12,552 bases of DNA from contig WGBB01000249.1 in assembly GCA_015494505.1 (NCBI GenBank), forward strand, positions 1 through 12,552. Reading direction: 5' to 3'. This document shows positions 1-6,453 of this stretch, piece by piece (position 1 is the stretch's first letter; every line of letters starts with the position of its first letter). This stretch comes from Nitratiruptor sp. (GTDB lineage Bacteria > Campylobacterota > Campylobacteria > Campylobacterales > Nitratiruptoraceae). The position numbers were made by a program, and so were the translations under genes. The notes beneath the pieces were generated by a model, which was not told the origin of the DNA, did no database searches, and saw only the letters and a list, made by a program, of their open reading frames with translations.

Positions 1-183
1 CAAGCAGACGTGCGCTGTCTCAATCTCGATCTTTTCGAAAAGGTGCCAAATATCGACGGGCTCTATGTGAAACTGCGCATAGGCGTTACCAAAGGGAGCA
101 GCACGACACGCGATATGGAGGGGCATCTCAAAGAGGACCCCTCCTTTAAGGAGCTTCGTTTTGAGATAAACTATCTTCTATAA
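1..183 (+). CDS. C-terminal end of an unidentified protein (5' truncated)
   Basis: An open frame enters from the left edge in frame 1 and ends at TAA 181-183, giving the last 60 residues of a protein. The tail has alternating hydrophobic and charged residues (LYVKLRIGVTKG near the middle, ELRFEINYLL at the end), consistent with a small mixed alpha/beta domain. I see no cysteine pair, nucleotide-binding or membrane motif, and I do not recognise the family. The frame is supported by the absence of stops and by its tight convergence on the minus-strand Mrp gene: the last sense codon CTA (178-180) is the complement of the Mrp stop TAG. No terminator can fit between the two genes. Confidence 0.6.
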   Translation, partial: QADVRCLNLDLFEKVPNIDGLYVKLRIGVTKGSSTTRDMEGHLKEDPSFKELRFEINYLL

Positions 184-1209
184 GCGAAATTTTGTGCTAG
201 CGAAGAGATTGTCGAGGATCTCTTGGTAGTATTTTTTATGCCGCTCTTCTCCTAAAGCCACGGGCGGCTTGCCCTCGTCGCTCAGCTCTCTGATATCCAT
301 CTCCAATGGGATCTGGCCCAAAAAGGGCACGTCATAGCGCAAGGCCAAGGCTTTGCCGCCGTCTTTACCGAAGATATCGTAGCGCTTGCCGGTATCGGGA
401 GCGACAAAGTAGCTCATATTTTCGATGAGGCCTCCGATATGCACGCCGATATCTTTGAACATCATAATAGCGCGGCTCACGTCATCTGCTGCCACCATCT
501 GGGGCGTGGTGACCAGGATGCCGGCAGTGATGGGAAGCTCTTGGGCCATGGTGAGCTGGATATCGCCGGTGCCGGGGGGCATATCGATGACGAGGAAATC
601 GAGCTCTCCCCAGTCCACATCTTCGAGAAATTGAATGAGTGCGCTCACAGCCACGGAGCTGCGCCACACCAGTGGCGTGTCAGGGCTGGGGGTGGTGAGC
701 CCCACGCTCATAATTTTGATGCCAAAGTTTTCGCTAGGGATGATTTTATCGTTGTCGCCCCAGCGAAGCCTCTCATGCTCCACGCCCAGCATCCTGGGGA
801 TATCGGGGCCATAGACATCGGCATCTAGGAGTCCAACTTTATAGCCGCGCTGGGCCAGGGCGATGGAGAGGTTGGTGCTGACGGTACTTTTACCCACGCC
901 CCCTTTGCCGCTGGTGACGGCGATGACGTTTTTGGCATAGGGGGCACGGTTGTTGGGATTGGCCGTGGAGCCGTAGTGGATATTTTTTTTGGGCTGGGCT
1001 TTGAGTTTGACCTCTACGTCGTACTCTTTGAGAAGGTCCTTGATGGCTCCTTCGATGATGGGGTACGCCTCTTGGTTGGCGATATTGAGAGTAATAGTGA
1101 GTTTCTTCTCTTTTTTTTCTATCTTGTCGATGGTGCGAAGTTCGACAATGTTTTTGTCGAGCCCCGGGTACTTGACGGCACGAAGGCGCTCTAAAATCTC
1201 TTTTTCCAT
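178..1209 (-). CDS. mrp: Mrp/ApbC/NBP35-family P-loop ATPase, cysteine-free
   Basis: The family loads or carries Fe-S clusters in the cytoplasm. Residues about 1-80 look like the MIP18/DUF59 domain (YPGL, NIVEL). The ATPase core follows, with the deviant Walker A SGKGGVGKST (about 100-109), DADVYGP (129-135) and DMPPGTGD (209-216). The length, 343 residues, is normal for the family. Oddity: the family motif ENMS-x3-C-x2-C-G reads ENMSYFVAPDTG (about 263-274), so both cluster-bridging cysteines are replaced (Ala270, Thr273), and no cysteine occurs anywhere in the protein. Start choice: ATG 1209 has GAGGAG three bases upstream and places YPG about 12 residues in, as in relatives. An in-frame ATG at 1224 would overlap the previous gene by 8 bases and has no Shine-Dalgarno. 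It is the last gene of the leftward operon. The ATPase family is certain; the Fe-S role is doubtful in this copy. Confidence 0.93.
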   Translation of the reverse strand: MEKEILERLRAVKYPGLDKNIVELRTIDKIEKKEKKLTITLNIANQEAYPIIEGAIKDLLKEYDVEVKLKAQPKKNIHYGSTANPNNRAPYAKNVIAVTSGKGGVGKSTVSTNLSIALAQRGYKVGLLDADVYGPDIPRMLGVEHERLRWGDNDKIIPSENFGIKIMSVGLTTPSPDTPLVWRSSVAVSALIQFLEDVDWGELDFLVIDMPPGTGDIQLTMAQELPITAGILVTTPQMVAADDVSRAIMMFKDIGVHIGGLIENMSYFVAPDTGKRYDIFGKDGGKALALRYDVPFLGQIPLEMDIRELSDEGKPPVALGEERHKKYYQEILDNLFASTKFRL

Positions 1210-1216
1210 ACTCTCC

Positions 1217-1573
1217 TCACTCATAGGGGTTTGCGCTGAGACGCTGCTGTAAAAGCATGATAGTGCTGCGCGTTTTTTGGATATAGGGCATGATCACCTC
1301 TTTGGCTTCAGGGTAACGCTCCATCAAGGCACGATAGGCTTGGATACGGTTACTCAGCATTTGCGTAAAGGCTGCGACGAGTTCGGCGTTTTTGCCCTCT
1401 TCGGCCGCTTTTTTGAGAAGTACCTTGAGCATCTTTTCTCTATCGGCTAGGTCGATATCGAGGCCTATTTGCTCAGCTATGCGCTTGAAATCGAAGTTGC
1501 TCAGATACGTGCCGTTGAAGTGGAGTGCAAGTATCTGTTTTTCAAGTAGTGAAAATCCTTGCGCGCCTTTCAT
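1217..1573 (-). CDS. Conserved-looking helical protein of unknown function, 118 aa
   Basis: A small soluble protein rich in Leu, Ala, Lys and Glu, predicted by eye to be nearly all alpha-helical. It has no signal peptide, membrane segment, cysteine or recognisable catalytic motif. The central segment (DREKMLKVLLKKAAEEGKN) and the C-terminal segment (RIQAYRALMERYPEAKE) look like amphipathic helices. The start ATG is at 1573, with GGGAGAG about six bases upstream. It overlaps the LRV-protein stop by four bases (ATGA), so it is probably translated by coupling. It lies between the LRV protein and Mrp on the same strand, so a shared process with these two is likely. I do not recognise the family and assign no function. 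Confidence 0.8.
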   Translation of the reverse strand: MKGAQGFSLLEKQILALHFNGTYLSNFDFKRIAEQIGLDIDLADREKMLKVLLKKAAEEGKNAELVAAFTQMLSNRIQAYRALMERYPEAKEVIMPYIQKTRSTIMLLQQRLSANPYE

Positions 1574-2136
1574 GCTTTCTCTCCCAGTTTGATTTCAGCG
1601 GCTTTACTGACGTCTCTGTCCATATCTTGTGCCAATTTTTGAAGCACCTCTTTTGGGGTAGCGGGATTTTCTGCTACGCGCAGGCGCACCAGTTTGTCCG
1701 GATCTTCGGCCAGCTTTTCCAAAAGTTCGGCGGGTGCGTTAGGATTGCCGCTGATACCGTCGCGCACTATCTTTTCATCTTCATAAAAATCGTAGAGGCA
1801 TTCTATAGGAGTGTTGGGGTTTGTGGCTACGAGGGCACGCACGAGATTGACCTCGTCTTTTGCCAGTTTAGCGAGCACTTCACTGGGAGTGTGTGGGTTT
1901 TTGGCTACTGCCCAGCGACTACCCATATCTTCCACGTTGCTGAGGGCTATGAGAAGCTCTGTCATGATGGGGCTTTTGCCCTTCTCGCGGTCATAGACGC
2001 TGGTGCGCAGACTCAAATTCATCGCCACCATGCCTACCACTTCCATATCCTCGCGAAAGGTTTCGAAAATCTCCTTGACCTTTTCTAAAGGGAGGTTTTT
2101 ATCCTCTAAAAGCTCTAATGCTTCGTTCCTATCCAT
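1570..2136 (-). CDS. LRV (variant leucine-rich) repeat protein
   Basis: A 188-residue soluble protein. Its C-terminal two thirds carry four tandem repeats of 25-26 residues. Each is centred on N-P-x-[TA]-P, with the NP pairs at about residues 80, 106, 131 and 157, followed by a leucine-rich helix (EVLAKLAKD, ELLEKLAED, EVLQKLAQD) and V-R. This is the pattern of LRV repeats, a helical solenoid first described in an Azotobacter vinelandii nitrogen-fixation region. That protein has an N-terminal 4Fe-4S module; here the N-terminal about 70 residues have no cysteine (the only Cys is in repeat 2), so no cluster domain is present. It is probably a scaffold or binding protein (inference). Start ATG 2136 has AGAAGGA six to seven bases upstream. 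It is the first gene of the leftward operon with the 118-aa protein and Mrp. Confidence 0.85.
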   Translation of the reverse strand: MDRNEALELLEDKNLPLEKVKEIFETFREDMEVVGMVAMNLSLRTSVYDREKGKSPIMTELLIALSNVEDMGSRWAVAKNPHTPSEVLAKLAKDEVNLVRALVATNPNTPIECLYDFYEDEKIVRDGISGNPNAPAELLEKLAEDPDKLVRLRVAENPATPKEVLQKLAQDMDRDVSKAAEIKLGEKA

Positions 2137-2293
2137 CGAGCATCCTTCTTGTATAGTTGCATTAATGGTAGCAAATTTTTTATATCAATTTTATTTCCTT
2201 GAAATATAAAATATTTTGAACAATGGCGATTTTTTGCATCAATTTTCACGATATGTTAACTATCTTTGTTTAAAATCAAACCCATCTTCATAC

Positions 2294-2331
2294 ATTGAAA
2301 ACATATTAAGTTTTGCTTAATAGTTTTCAAT
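2294..2331. repeat. Near-perfect 16-bp inverted repeat, candidate operator
   Basis: Left arm 2294-2310 (ATTGAAAACATATTAAG) pairs with right arm 2316-2331 (CTTAATAGTTTTCAAT) at all 16 positions, with one bulged A (2303) and a 5-base centre TTTTG. The right arm ends two bases before the TATAAT box, so the repeat covers the -35 region, roughly -51 to -14 from the expected start. That placement fits a dimeric regulator site. It is not a terminator for a neighbouring gene: both flanking genes start away from it, and no T-run follows on either strand. Confidence 0.7.
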
Positions 2332-2332
2332 C

Positions 2333-2338
2333 TATAAT
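2333..2338 (+). promoter_or_regulatory. -10 box TATAAT of the rhodanese/molybdoenzyme operon
   Basis: A consensus TATAAT hexamer lies 70 bases upstream of the rhodanese ATG. No good TTGACA occurs 16-18 bases upstream (TTTTGC at 2311-2316 is the closest), which is usual for Campylobacterota sigma-70 promoters. The missing -35 together with the adjacent palindrome would also suit an activator-dependent promoter. Transcription should begin near 2345. Confidence 0.6.
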
Positions 2339-2371
2339 GAAGACGATTGCACGAGAATGCCGATTTTACGG

Positions 2372-2408
2372 TATAAGTGCAGATGATTTTACTTATAAGG
2401 AGAAGTAA
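2372..2408 (+). promoter_or_regulatory. Leader with two competing hairpins around the ribosome site
   Basis: TATAAGT (2372-2378) is a perfect inverse of ACTTATA (2391-2397). TTACTT (2389-2394) is a perfect inverse of AAGTAA (2403-2408). They share 2391-2394 and so cannot form together. The second places the Shine-Dalgarno AAGGAG (2397-2402) in its 8-base loop with the A of the start codon in its stem; the first ends at the edge of the Shine-Dalgarno. Stems are short and AT-rich, so any regulatory role is speculative. Confidence 0.3.
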
Positions 2409-3532
2409 TGAAGAGGTTGGTCCAAGCCCTTGTGGTGCTTGCGTTGATGGCCGGTGCTTCTTTGGCTGACAAGCTCACCATCAGTCCCGAAGAGGCTTAC
2501 AAGCTCATCGGCAAACCGGGAGTCATGTTTGTGAGCGGCGATAGTGAGACCGCTTTTGAAAACGGCCACATCGTGGGGTCCGTGAATATGTACGCACACC
2601 ACCTCCACCACTCCGATATTATGGGGAGAATGCACTGTGCGCCCCTTTTTCAGTGTCCCAAGGATGCGGAGCACTATATCGGTGCGCATGGTATCGATAA
2701 CGATACGACGGTTATCGCCTACGACAACTGGAGAGGACCGAACGCTACCGGTGTGCTAGCGTTTTTCAAAAGCTACGGTCATAAAAAGGTATACGTACTC
2801 GATGGTGGCGTAGATGCTATCAAAGCACTCGATCCCAATCAGAAAAAATATGACGAGCTCAAAAAGAAAAAGAGAGAGATCAAGCGTGCCTACAAAAAGG
2901 CGAAAAAAGCCGGTGATATGAAAAAGTATAAAGAACTCAAGGCAGAATATAAAAAAATCGTAAAACAGATGAAAGAGCTTGAGCCCAAACTCATTGTCCG
3001 CAGAGGCATTAAAAAAGTTGATTTGGGTAACGGACATCACGCATACCTACCGCCTGAGAGCGAAGCGAAAATTACGCCTAAACACTACAAAATCGATCCT
3101 AAAAAAATCGATCTTAGCTGGGTAGCGGGCAAAGATGAAGTGTATCATGCAGTGCTCGATCGCCTCAAAAACGGCGACAAGAGTAAATATGTCATCATCG
3201 ATACGCGCAGCATGATCGAAATCATCGGTGAAAGAAAGATGGATAACGTGGCACGCGGCGGACACATTCCGACTGCAAAATTTATCGAGTGGAAAAATAT
3301 TACGGACTTTAAACGTCATAAGAGTTTCCGTACCAAAAAAGAGCTCGAAGAGCTTTTCAAAAGATACGGTATCACGAAAGATAAAACAATCTACGCATAC
3401 TGCCAAGTGGGAACGGGACGCGGATCTGACATCATCACGGCACTCAAACTCCTCGGATACCCCAATGCTAAAGTCTATAGCGGCAGCTGGGATGAGTGGG
3501 GCAACGATATGAATCTACCTATTAGACGATAA
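2408..3532 (+). CDS. Periplasmic two-domain rhodanese (sulfurtransferase) with a lysine-rich insert
   Basis: Rhodaneses move sulfane sulfur through a cysteine persulfide. A Sec signal peptide (MKRLVQALVVLALMAGASLA, cleaved near residue 20) puts this 374-residue protein in the periplasm. Rhodanese domain 1 covers about 23-142; its active-site loop reads YDNWRGPN with Asp106 at the cysteine position, so it is structural only, as is common in tandem rhodaneses. Domain 2 (about 218-374) has the active loop CQVGTGR with Cys332. Between them lies an unusual helix-forming insert (146-195) with 20 lysines in 50 residues. Domain 1 also has Cys77 and Cys83, and a His-rich stretch HHLHH. Start ATG 2408 has AAGGAG five bases upstream. 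It is the first gene of the operon, eleven bases before the molybdoenzyme alpha subunit, which suggests that it supplies, accepts or senses sulfane sulfur for that enzyme (inference). The physiological donor and acceptor are unknown. Confidence 0.9.
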   Translation: MKRLVQALVVLALMAGASLADKLTISPEEAYKLIGKPGVMFVSGDSETAFENGHIVGSVNMYAHHLHHSDIMGRMHCAPLFQCPKDAEHYIGAHGIDNDTTVIAYDNWRGPNATGVLAFFKSYGHKKVYVLDGGVDAIKALDPNQKKYDELKKKKREIKRAYKKAKKAGDMKKYKELKAEYKKIVKQMKELEPKLIVRRGIKKVDLGNGHHAYLPPESEAKITPKHYKIDPKKIDLSWVAGKDEVYHAVLDRLKNGDKSKYVIIDTRSMIEIIGERKMDNVARGGHIPTAKFIEWKNITDFKRHKSFRTKKELEELFKRYGITKDKTIYAYCQVGTGRGSDIITALKLLGYPNAKVYSGSWDEWGNDMNLPIRR

Positions 3533-3543
3533 GGAGAGGGCGA

Positions 3544-6441
3544 ATGAATACGCAAAGACGTGATTTTCTCAAAATTTCCGGGGCAACTGCGGCACTGGTA
3601 GCAAGCAGTGGCAGCCTCTTTGCCAAGACGAACGTCATCAAAGTGGAAAACGGGAAAAACAATTACCCAAATACCACGTACACCGAGCAGATGTATCGCA
3701 ACGAGTTCGGTTTTACCTACGGTAAGAAAGAGGAGCACGGATATGCCTACCACTGTGTAAACTGTCAGGGTAACTGTGCTTGGGAAGTATGGGGGAACAA
3801 CGGTGTGGTCACGCGTGAGAACCAGAGTGCGCGCTATCCTCGCATCAACCCAAGAGTACCGGATTTCAACCCTCGTGGATGTAACAAGGGTATCCAGCAC
3901 TCACAAGTGATGTATGAAAAAGACCGCATCCTCTATCCTATGAAGCGCGTGGGCAAGCGCGGTGAAGGTAAATGGAAGCGCATCAGCTGGGACGAGGCTG
4001 CGACACTTGTAGCACAAAAAATCTGGGACGTAATGACAGATCCTAAAAAAGGTCCCGAAAGACTCATGGTGCATGCCGGTACGGGTCTTTTGACGGAAGG
4101 TCGTCGTGGTTCCGTGCTTCGCTTCTCCACGCAACTGGGAGCCTATCGTATCTACCCCGCTTCATATCTGGGCGATATGTTTAGCGGTGCGGCAGTAGCG
4201 TACGGCGAAGGTAACCTGGGCTGTACCTACGATTTTATGTATCAGGTCGATACTGCAGTATTTTGGGGCGGTAACCCCAACGTCTCTCGTATTCCTGACG
4301 CCCACTTCGTATGGGAAGGAAAGTACAACGGTGCGAAAGTCATCGTCATTACGCCTGAATTCAATGGTACCGCAAAATCTGCAGACCTCTGGATTCCTAT
4401 CAAGCCCGGTACCGACCAGTTCTTGGCGATGAGCGTTATGTATGAAATCCTCAAGAACAAATGGTACAAACCGGGCTTTATGAAAATCTATACGGATCTA
4501 CCTTTCCTCGTGCGACTCGACAACAAGAAGCTTCTAAGAAGAAGCGATATCGAAGAGCCAAAAAACGAGGAAGAGCACGAAAAATTCGAAGCGCAGTTCT
4601 ATACGATGAACAAAAAGACGGGCAAAATCGCCTTGATGCCTGGAAGCGAAGGAAGCGATCACAAGACTCTCGATATCAAGGAACTCGGCATCGATCCAGA
4701 GCTCGAAGGCGAGTGGGAAGTGACCCTCAAAGACGGCAAGAAGGTCAAAGTCACCACAGTTTTCGAGATATTCAAGAAAAACGTCGAGCAGTTTGCACCT
4801 GAGAAAACGAAAGATATTACAGGTGTGCATCCCGATACCGTCAAACAGCTGGCCAAAGATATCGCACTTCCTAAAGTTGTGGAAATCACCACAGGCTTTA
4901 GTCTCAACAAATATCACAACGGTATCCTCAACATCTGGAATATCGCTTCTATCTGCGGTTTGACGGGACGCCTTGGGCCGTATGGATCACTCAACACTGA
5001 AAACGAATTTAGTCTCAGCGGCCTTGGCGCACTTAGCGGTTTTGCCGGCAAGTACAAACCAAGATTTGGTTCAGGTTTTGTAGGTGAGTTTGTTTTCGGT
5101 GACGGTCTTAAAACATTCGAACAATACTTCAGCGACGAAGACGTCAAACGCGCTACCGGCGGCAAAGTGAGCAAAGAAGAGTACATCAAAATCGTCGAAG
5201 AGGCTCTCAAAAACGGTGAAAACGGTAAAAACCGAACCGAAGAGGAGGAGTTTTACAAGCCTTGGTGGACGCCTGAAGTTGCTATCATCGTGGCTGACTC
5301 GAAATTCCGCCGTAACAAAGGAAGCGAGTATCGCAAAGCTTTTCTCAAAAAGACGAAGTTCTTCGCATATGTCGACTATAAAATGAGCGAAGCTGCGATG
5401 TTTGCGGATGTACTGCTTCCGGCAAAATCGCACTACGAAGTCTATGACCTGCGTACGAGCCCCGGATATCACAGATTTACAAACCTCGCACAGCCTCTGG
5501 CGAATCTCAAGCCTGTGGGTGAAGCGATGGATGAGTGGAGTATGTTTGCGCTTATCGCGAAAAAACTCGAAGAGATCGCCAACAAGCCTGAAAACAAGAA
5601 AAAGGCGAAAGTACCTGATAGCAAAAAGTATGCACGCACAGGCTATCGTGACCTGGCCAACTTCTATAAAGAGTACACCAATACAGACGAAGAGTCCGAA
5701 GCGGCTATGGAGCCCGTACTTGGCACTGACAAGCTCGCAGTCCAAGCGGCTCTCGAAAAGTGTGAGCAGTATGCGCCTTGGACGATGGAGAAGATGTATG
5801 CGGCGGGCGGTTTCTTGCAGCTGAACGAAAAAGCTGCGAAGATGAGTCCGCTCTATGCCGACAGACCATACAATTCAGGAGAGTTCACGCTCTTCAAGCT
5901 CGAGCCGTTTGAGACATTGACAGGACGCCAGACATTCTACGTGGATCATCCTATGTATCTCAAGCTGGTAAACGGTACCAACTATGCGCTCAAGCCGTTG
6001 GCGCCACAGAACAAGAAAAATCCATTTATGCTTATGACGCCGCATGCGCGCTGGTCTATCCACTCCAACTGGAAGAACTCACGCACACTCCAGCGCTTGC
6101 AACGTGGTGTACCGTATGTTGCAGTTAACCGTAAAATTGCTGAGATGAAAGGCATCAAAGACGGCGATACGATTCGCATCTTCAACGAACTGGGCGAATT
6201 TTACGCTATGGCGAAAGTGAGCTCATCCGTAGCGCCTGATACGCTTGTGATGGAGCATGGTTGGGAGCCGTATCAATATCTCTTCAACAAAGGGCACAAC
6301 GAGTGTGTACCTATGTCACTCAACCTGCTCGAGCTTGCCGATGGATGGGGACACCTCAAATTCGGTGGTCTTTGGGACGGTAACCAGTATGCCTATGACG
6401 GCGCAGTGAACATCGAAAAATCTACGAAGTATACATATTAA
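3544..6441 (+). CDS. Type II DMSO-reductase-family molybdopterin oxidoreductase, alpha subunit
   Basis: The catalytic Mo-bisMGD subunit of a three-subunit periplasmic complex, 965 residues. The N-terminus has a Tat motif, QRRDFLK (Arg5-Arg6), followed by a hydrophobic stretch, so it is exported folded. The FS0 site is H70-x3-C74-x3-C78-x34-C113; the histidine first ligand and context (HCVNCQGNCAW, YPRINP, PRGCNKG) match NarG and the type II group (SerA, EbdA, DdhA, ClrA, PcrA). Asp211 in YLGDMFSG is the likely Mo ligand, at the place of NarG Asp222. The C-terminal cofactor domain carries the type II signature MEHGWEPYQY and a late LWDGNQYAY. GGAGAGGG precedes ATG 3544. Members reduce nitrate, selenate, chlorate or perchlorate, or oxidise ethylbenzene, dimethyl sulfide or nitrite, so the substrate cannot be inferred from these motifs. 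The rhodanese neighbour favours a sulfur compound (inference). Polysulfide reductase PsrA is a different clade and less likely. Confidence 0.95.
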   Translation: MNTQRRDFLKISGATAALVASSGSLFAKTNVIKVENGKNNYPNTTYTEQMYRNEFGFTYGKKEEHGYAYHCVNCQGNCAWEVWGNNGVVTRENQSARYPRINPRVPDFNPRGCNKGIQHSQVMYEKDRILYPMKRVGKRGEGKWKRISWDEAATLVAQKIWDVMTDPKKGPERLMVHAGTGLLTEGRRGSVLRFSTQLGAYRIYPASYLGDMFSGAAVAYGEGNLGCTYDFMYQVDTAVFWGGNPNVSRIPDAHFVWEGKYNGAKVIVITPEFNGTAKSADLWIPIKPGTDQFLAMSVMYEILKNKWYKPGFMKIYTDLPFLVRLDNKKLLRRSDIEEPKNEEEHEKFEAQFYTMNKKTGKIALMPGSEGSDHKTLDIKELGIDPELEGEWEVTLKDGKKVKVTTVFEIFKKNVEQFAPEKTKDITGVHPDTVKQLAKDIALPKVVEITTGFSLNKYHNGILNIWNIASICGLTGRLGPYGSLNTENEFSLSGLGALSGFAGKYKPRFGSGFVGEFVFGDGLKTFEQYFSDEDVKRATGGKVSKEEYIKIVEEALKNGENGKNRTEEEEFYKPWWTPEVAIIVADSKFRRNKGSEYRKAFLKKTKFFAYVDYKMSEAAMFADVLLPAKSHYEVYDLRTSPGYHRFTNLAQPLANLKPVGEAMDEWSMFALIAKKLEEIANKPENKKKAKVPDSKKYARTGYRDLANFYKEYTNTDEESEAAMEPVLGTDKLAVQAALEKCEQYAPWTMEKMYAAGGFLQLNEKAAKMSPLYADRPYNSGEFTLFKLEPFETLTGRQTFYVDHPMYLKLVNGTNYALKPLAPQNKKNPFMLMTPHARWSIHSNWKNSRTLQRLQRGVPYVAVNRKIAEMKGIKDGDTIRIFNELGEFYAMAKVSSSVAPDTLVMEHGWEPYQYLFNKGHNECVPMSLNLLELADGWGHLKFGGLWDGNQYAYDGAVNIEKSTKYTY

Positions 6442-6453
6442 TAGGAGCGTGGT

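Larger units (their letters stand above)
2137..2407. promoter_or_regulatory. Divergent intergenic control region
   Basis: This 271-base AT-rich gap separates the leftward LRV/Mrp operon from the rightward molybdoenzyme operon and must hold both promoters. The rightward side has a TATAAT box (2333-2338) behind a long inverted repeat (2294-2331) and a leader of about 63 bases. For the leftward promoter, a possible -35 TTGATA and -10 TTAATG with 17-base spacing can be read on the minus strand just upstream of the LRV gene, but this is weak. Other short palindromes (AAATAT-AAA-ATATTT at 2202-2216) may only reflect base composition. I see no small ORF with a ribosome site and no recognisable riboswitch. 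Confidence 0.6.

Noticed and set aside
1525..2088. Plus-strand open frame (187 codons) opposite the LRV gene
   Set aside because: Its regularity only reflects the LRV repeats read backwards; the minus-strand gene has clear repeats, a ribosome site and operon overlaps.
2202..2216. AAATAT-AAA-ATATTT palindrome
   Set aside because: Short and made only of A and T in an AT-rich gap, so it is expected by chance.
2294..2331. Rho-independent terminator
   Set aside because: It lies between divergent genes, is AT-rich and lacks a T-run on either side; an operator is the better reading.
5071..5745. Minus-strand open frame (224 codons) inside the alpha gene
   Set aside because: Antisense shadow rich in Phe and Val from Lys/Glu codons of the real gene; no family signal.
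3544..6441. Assignment of alpha as PsrA/PhsA polysulfide or thiosulfate reductase
   Set aside because: The His-first FS0 motif, Asp211 at the Mo-ligand position, a NarH-like beta and a heme b gamma belong to the type II group; PsrA uses Cys ligands, a smaller beta and a membrane NrfD-type anchor, none of which is seen.
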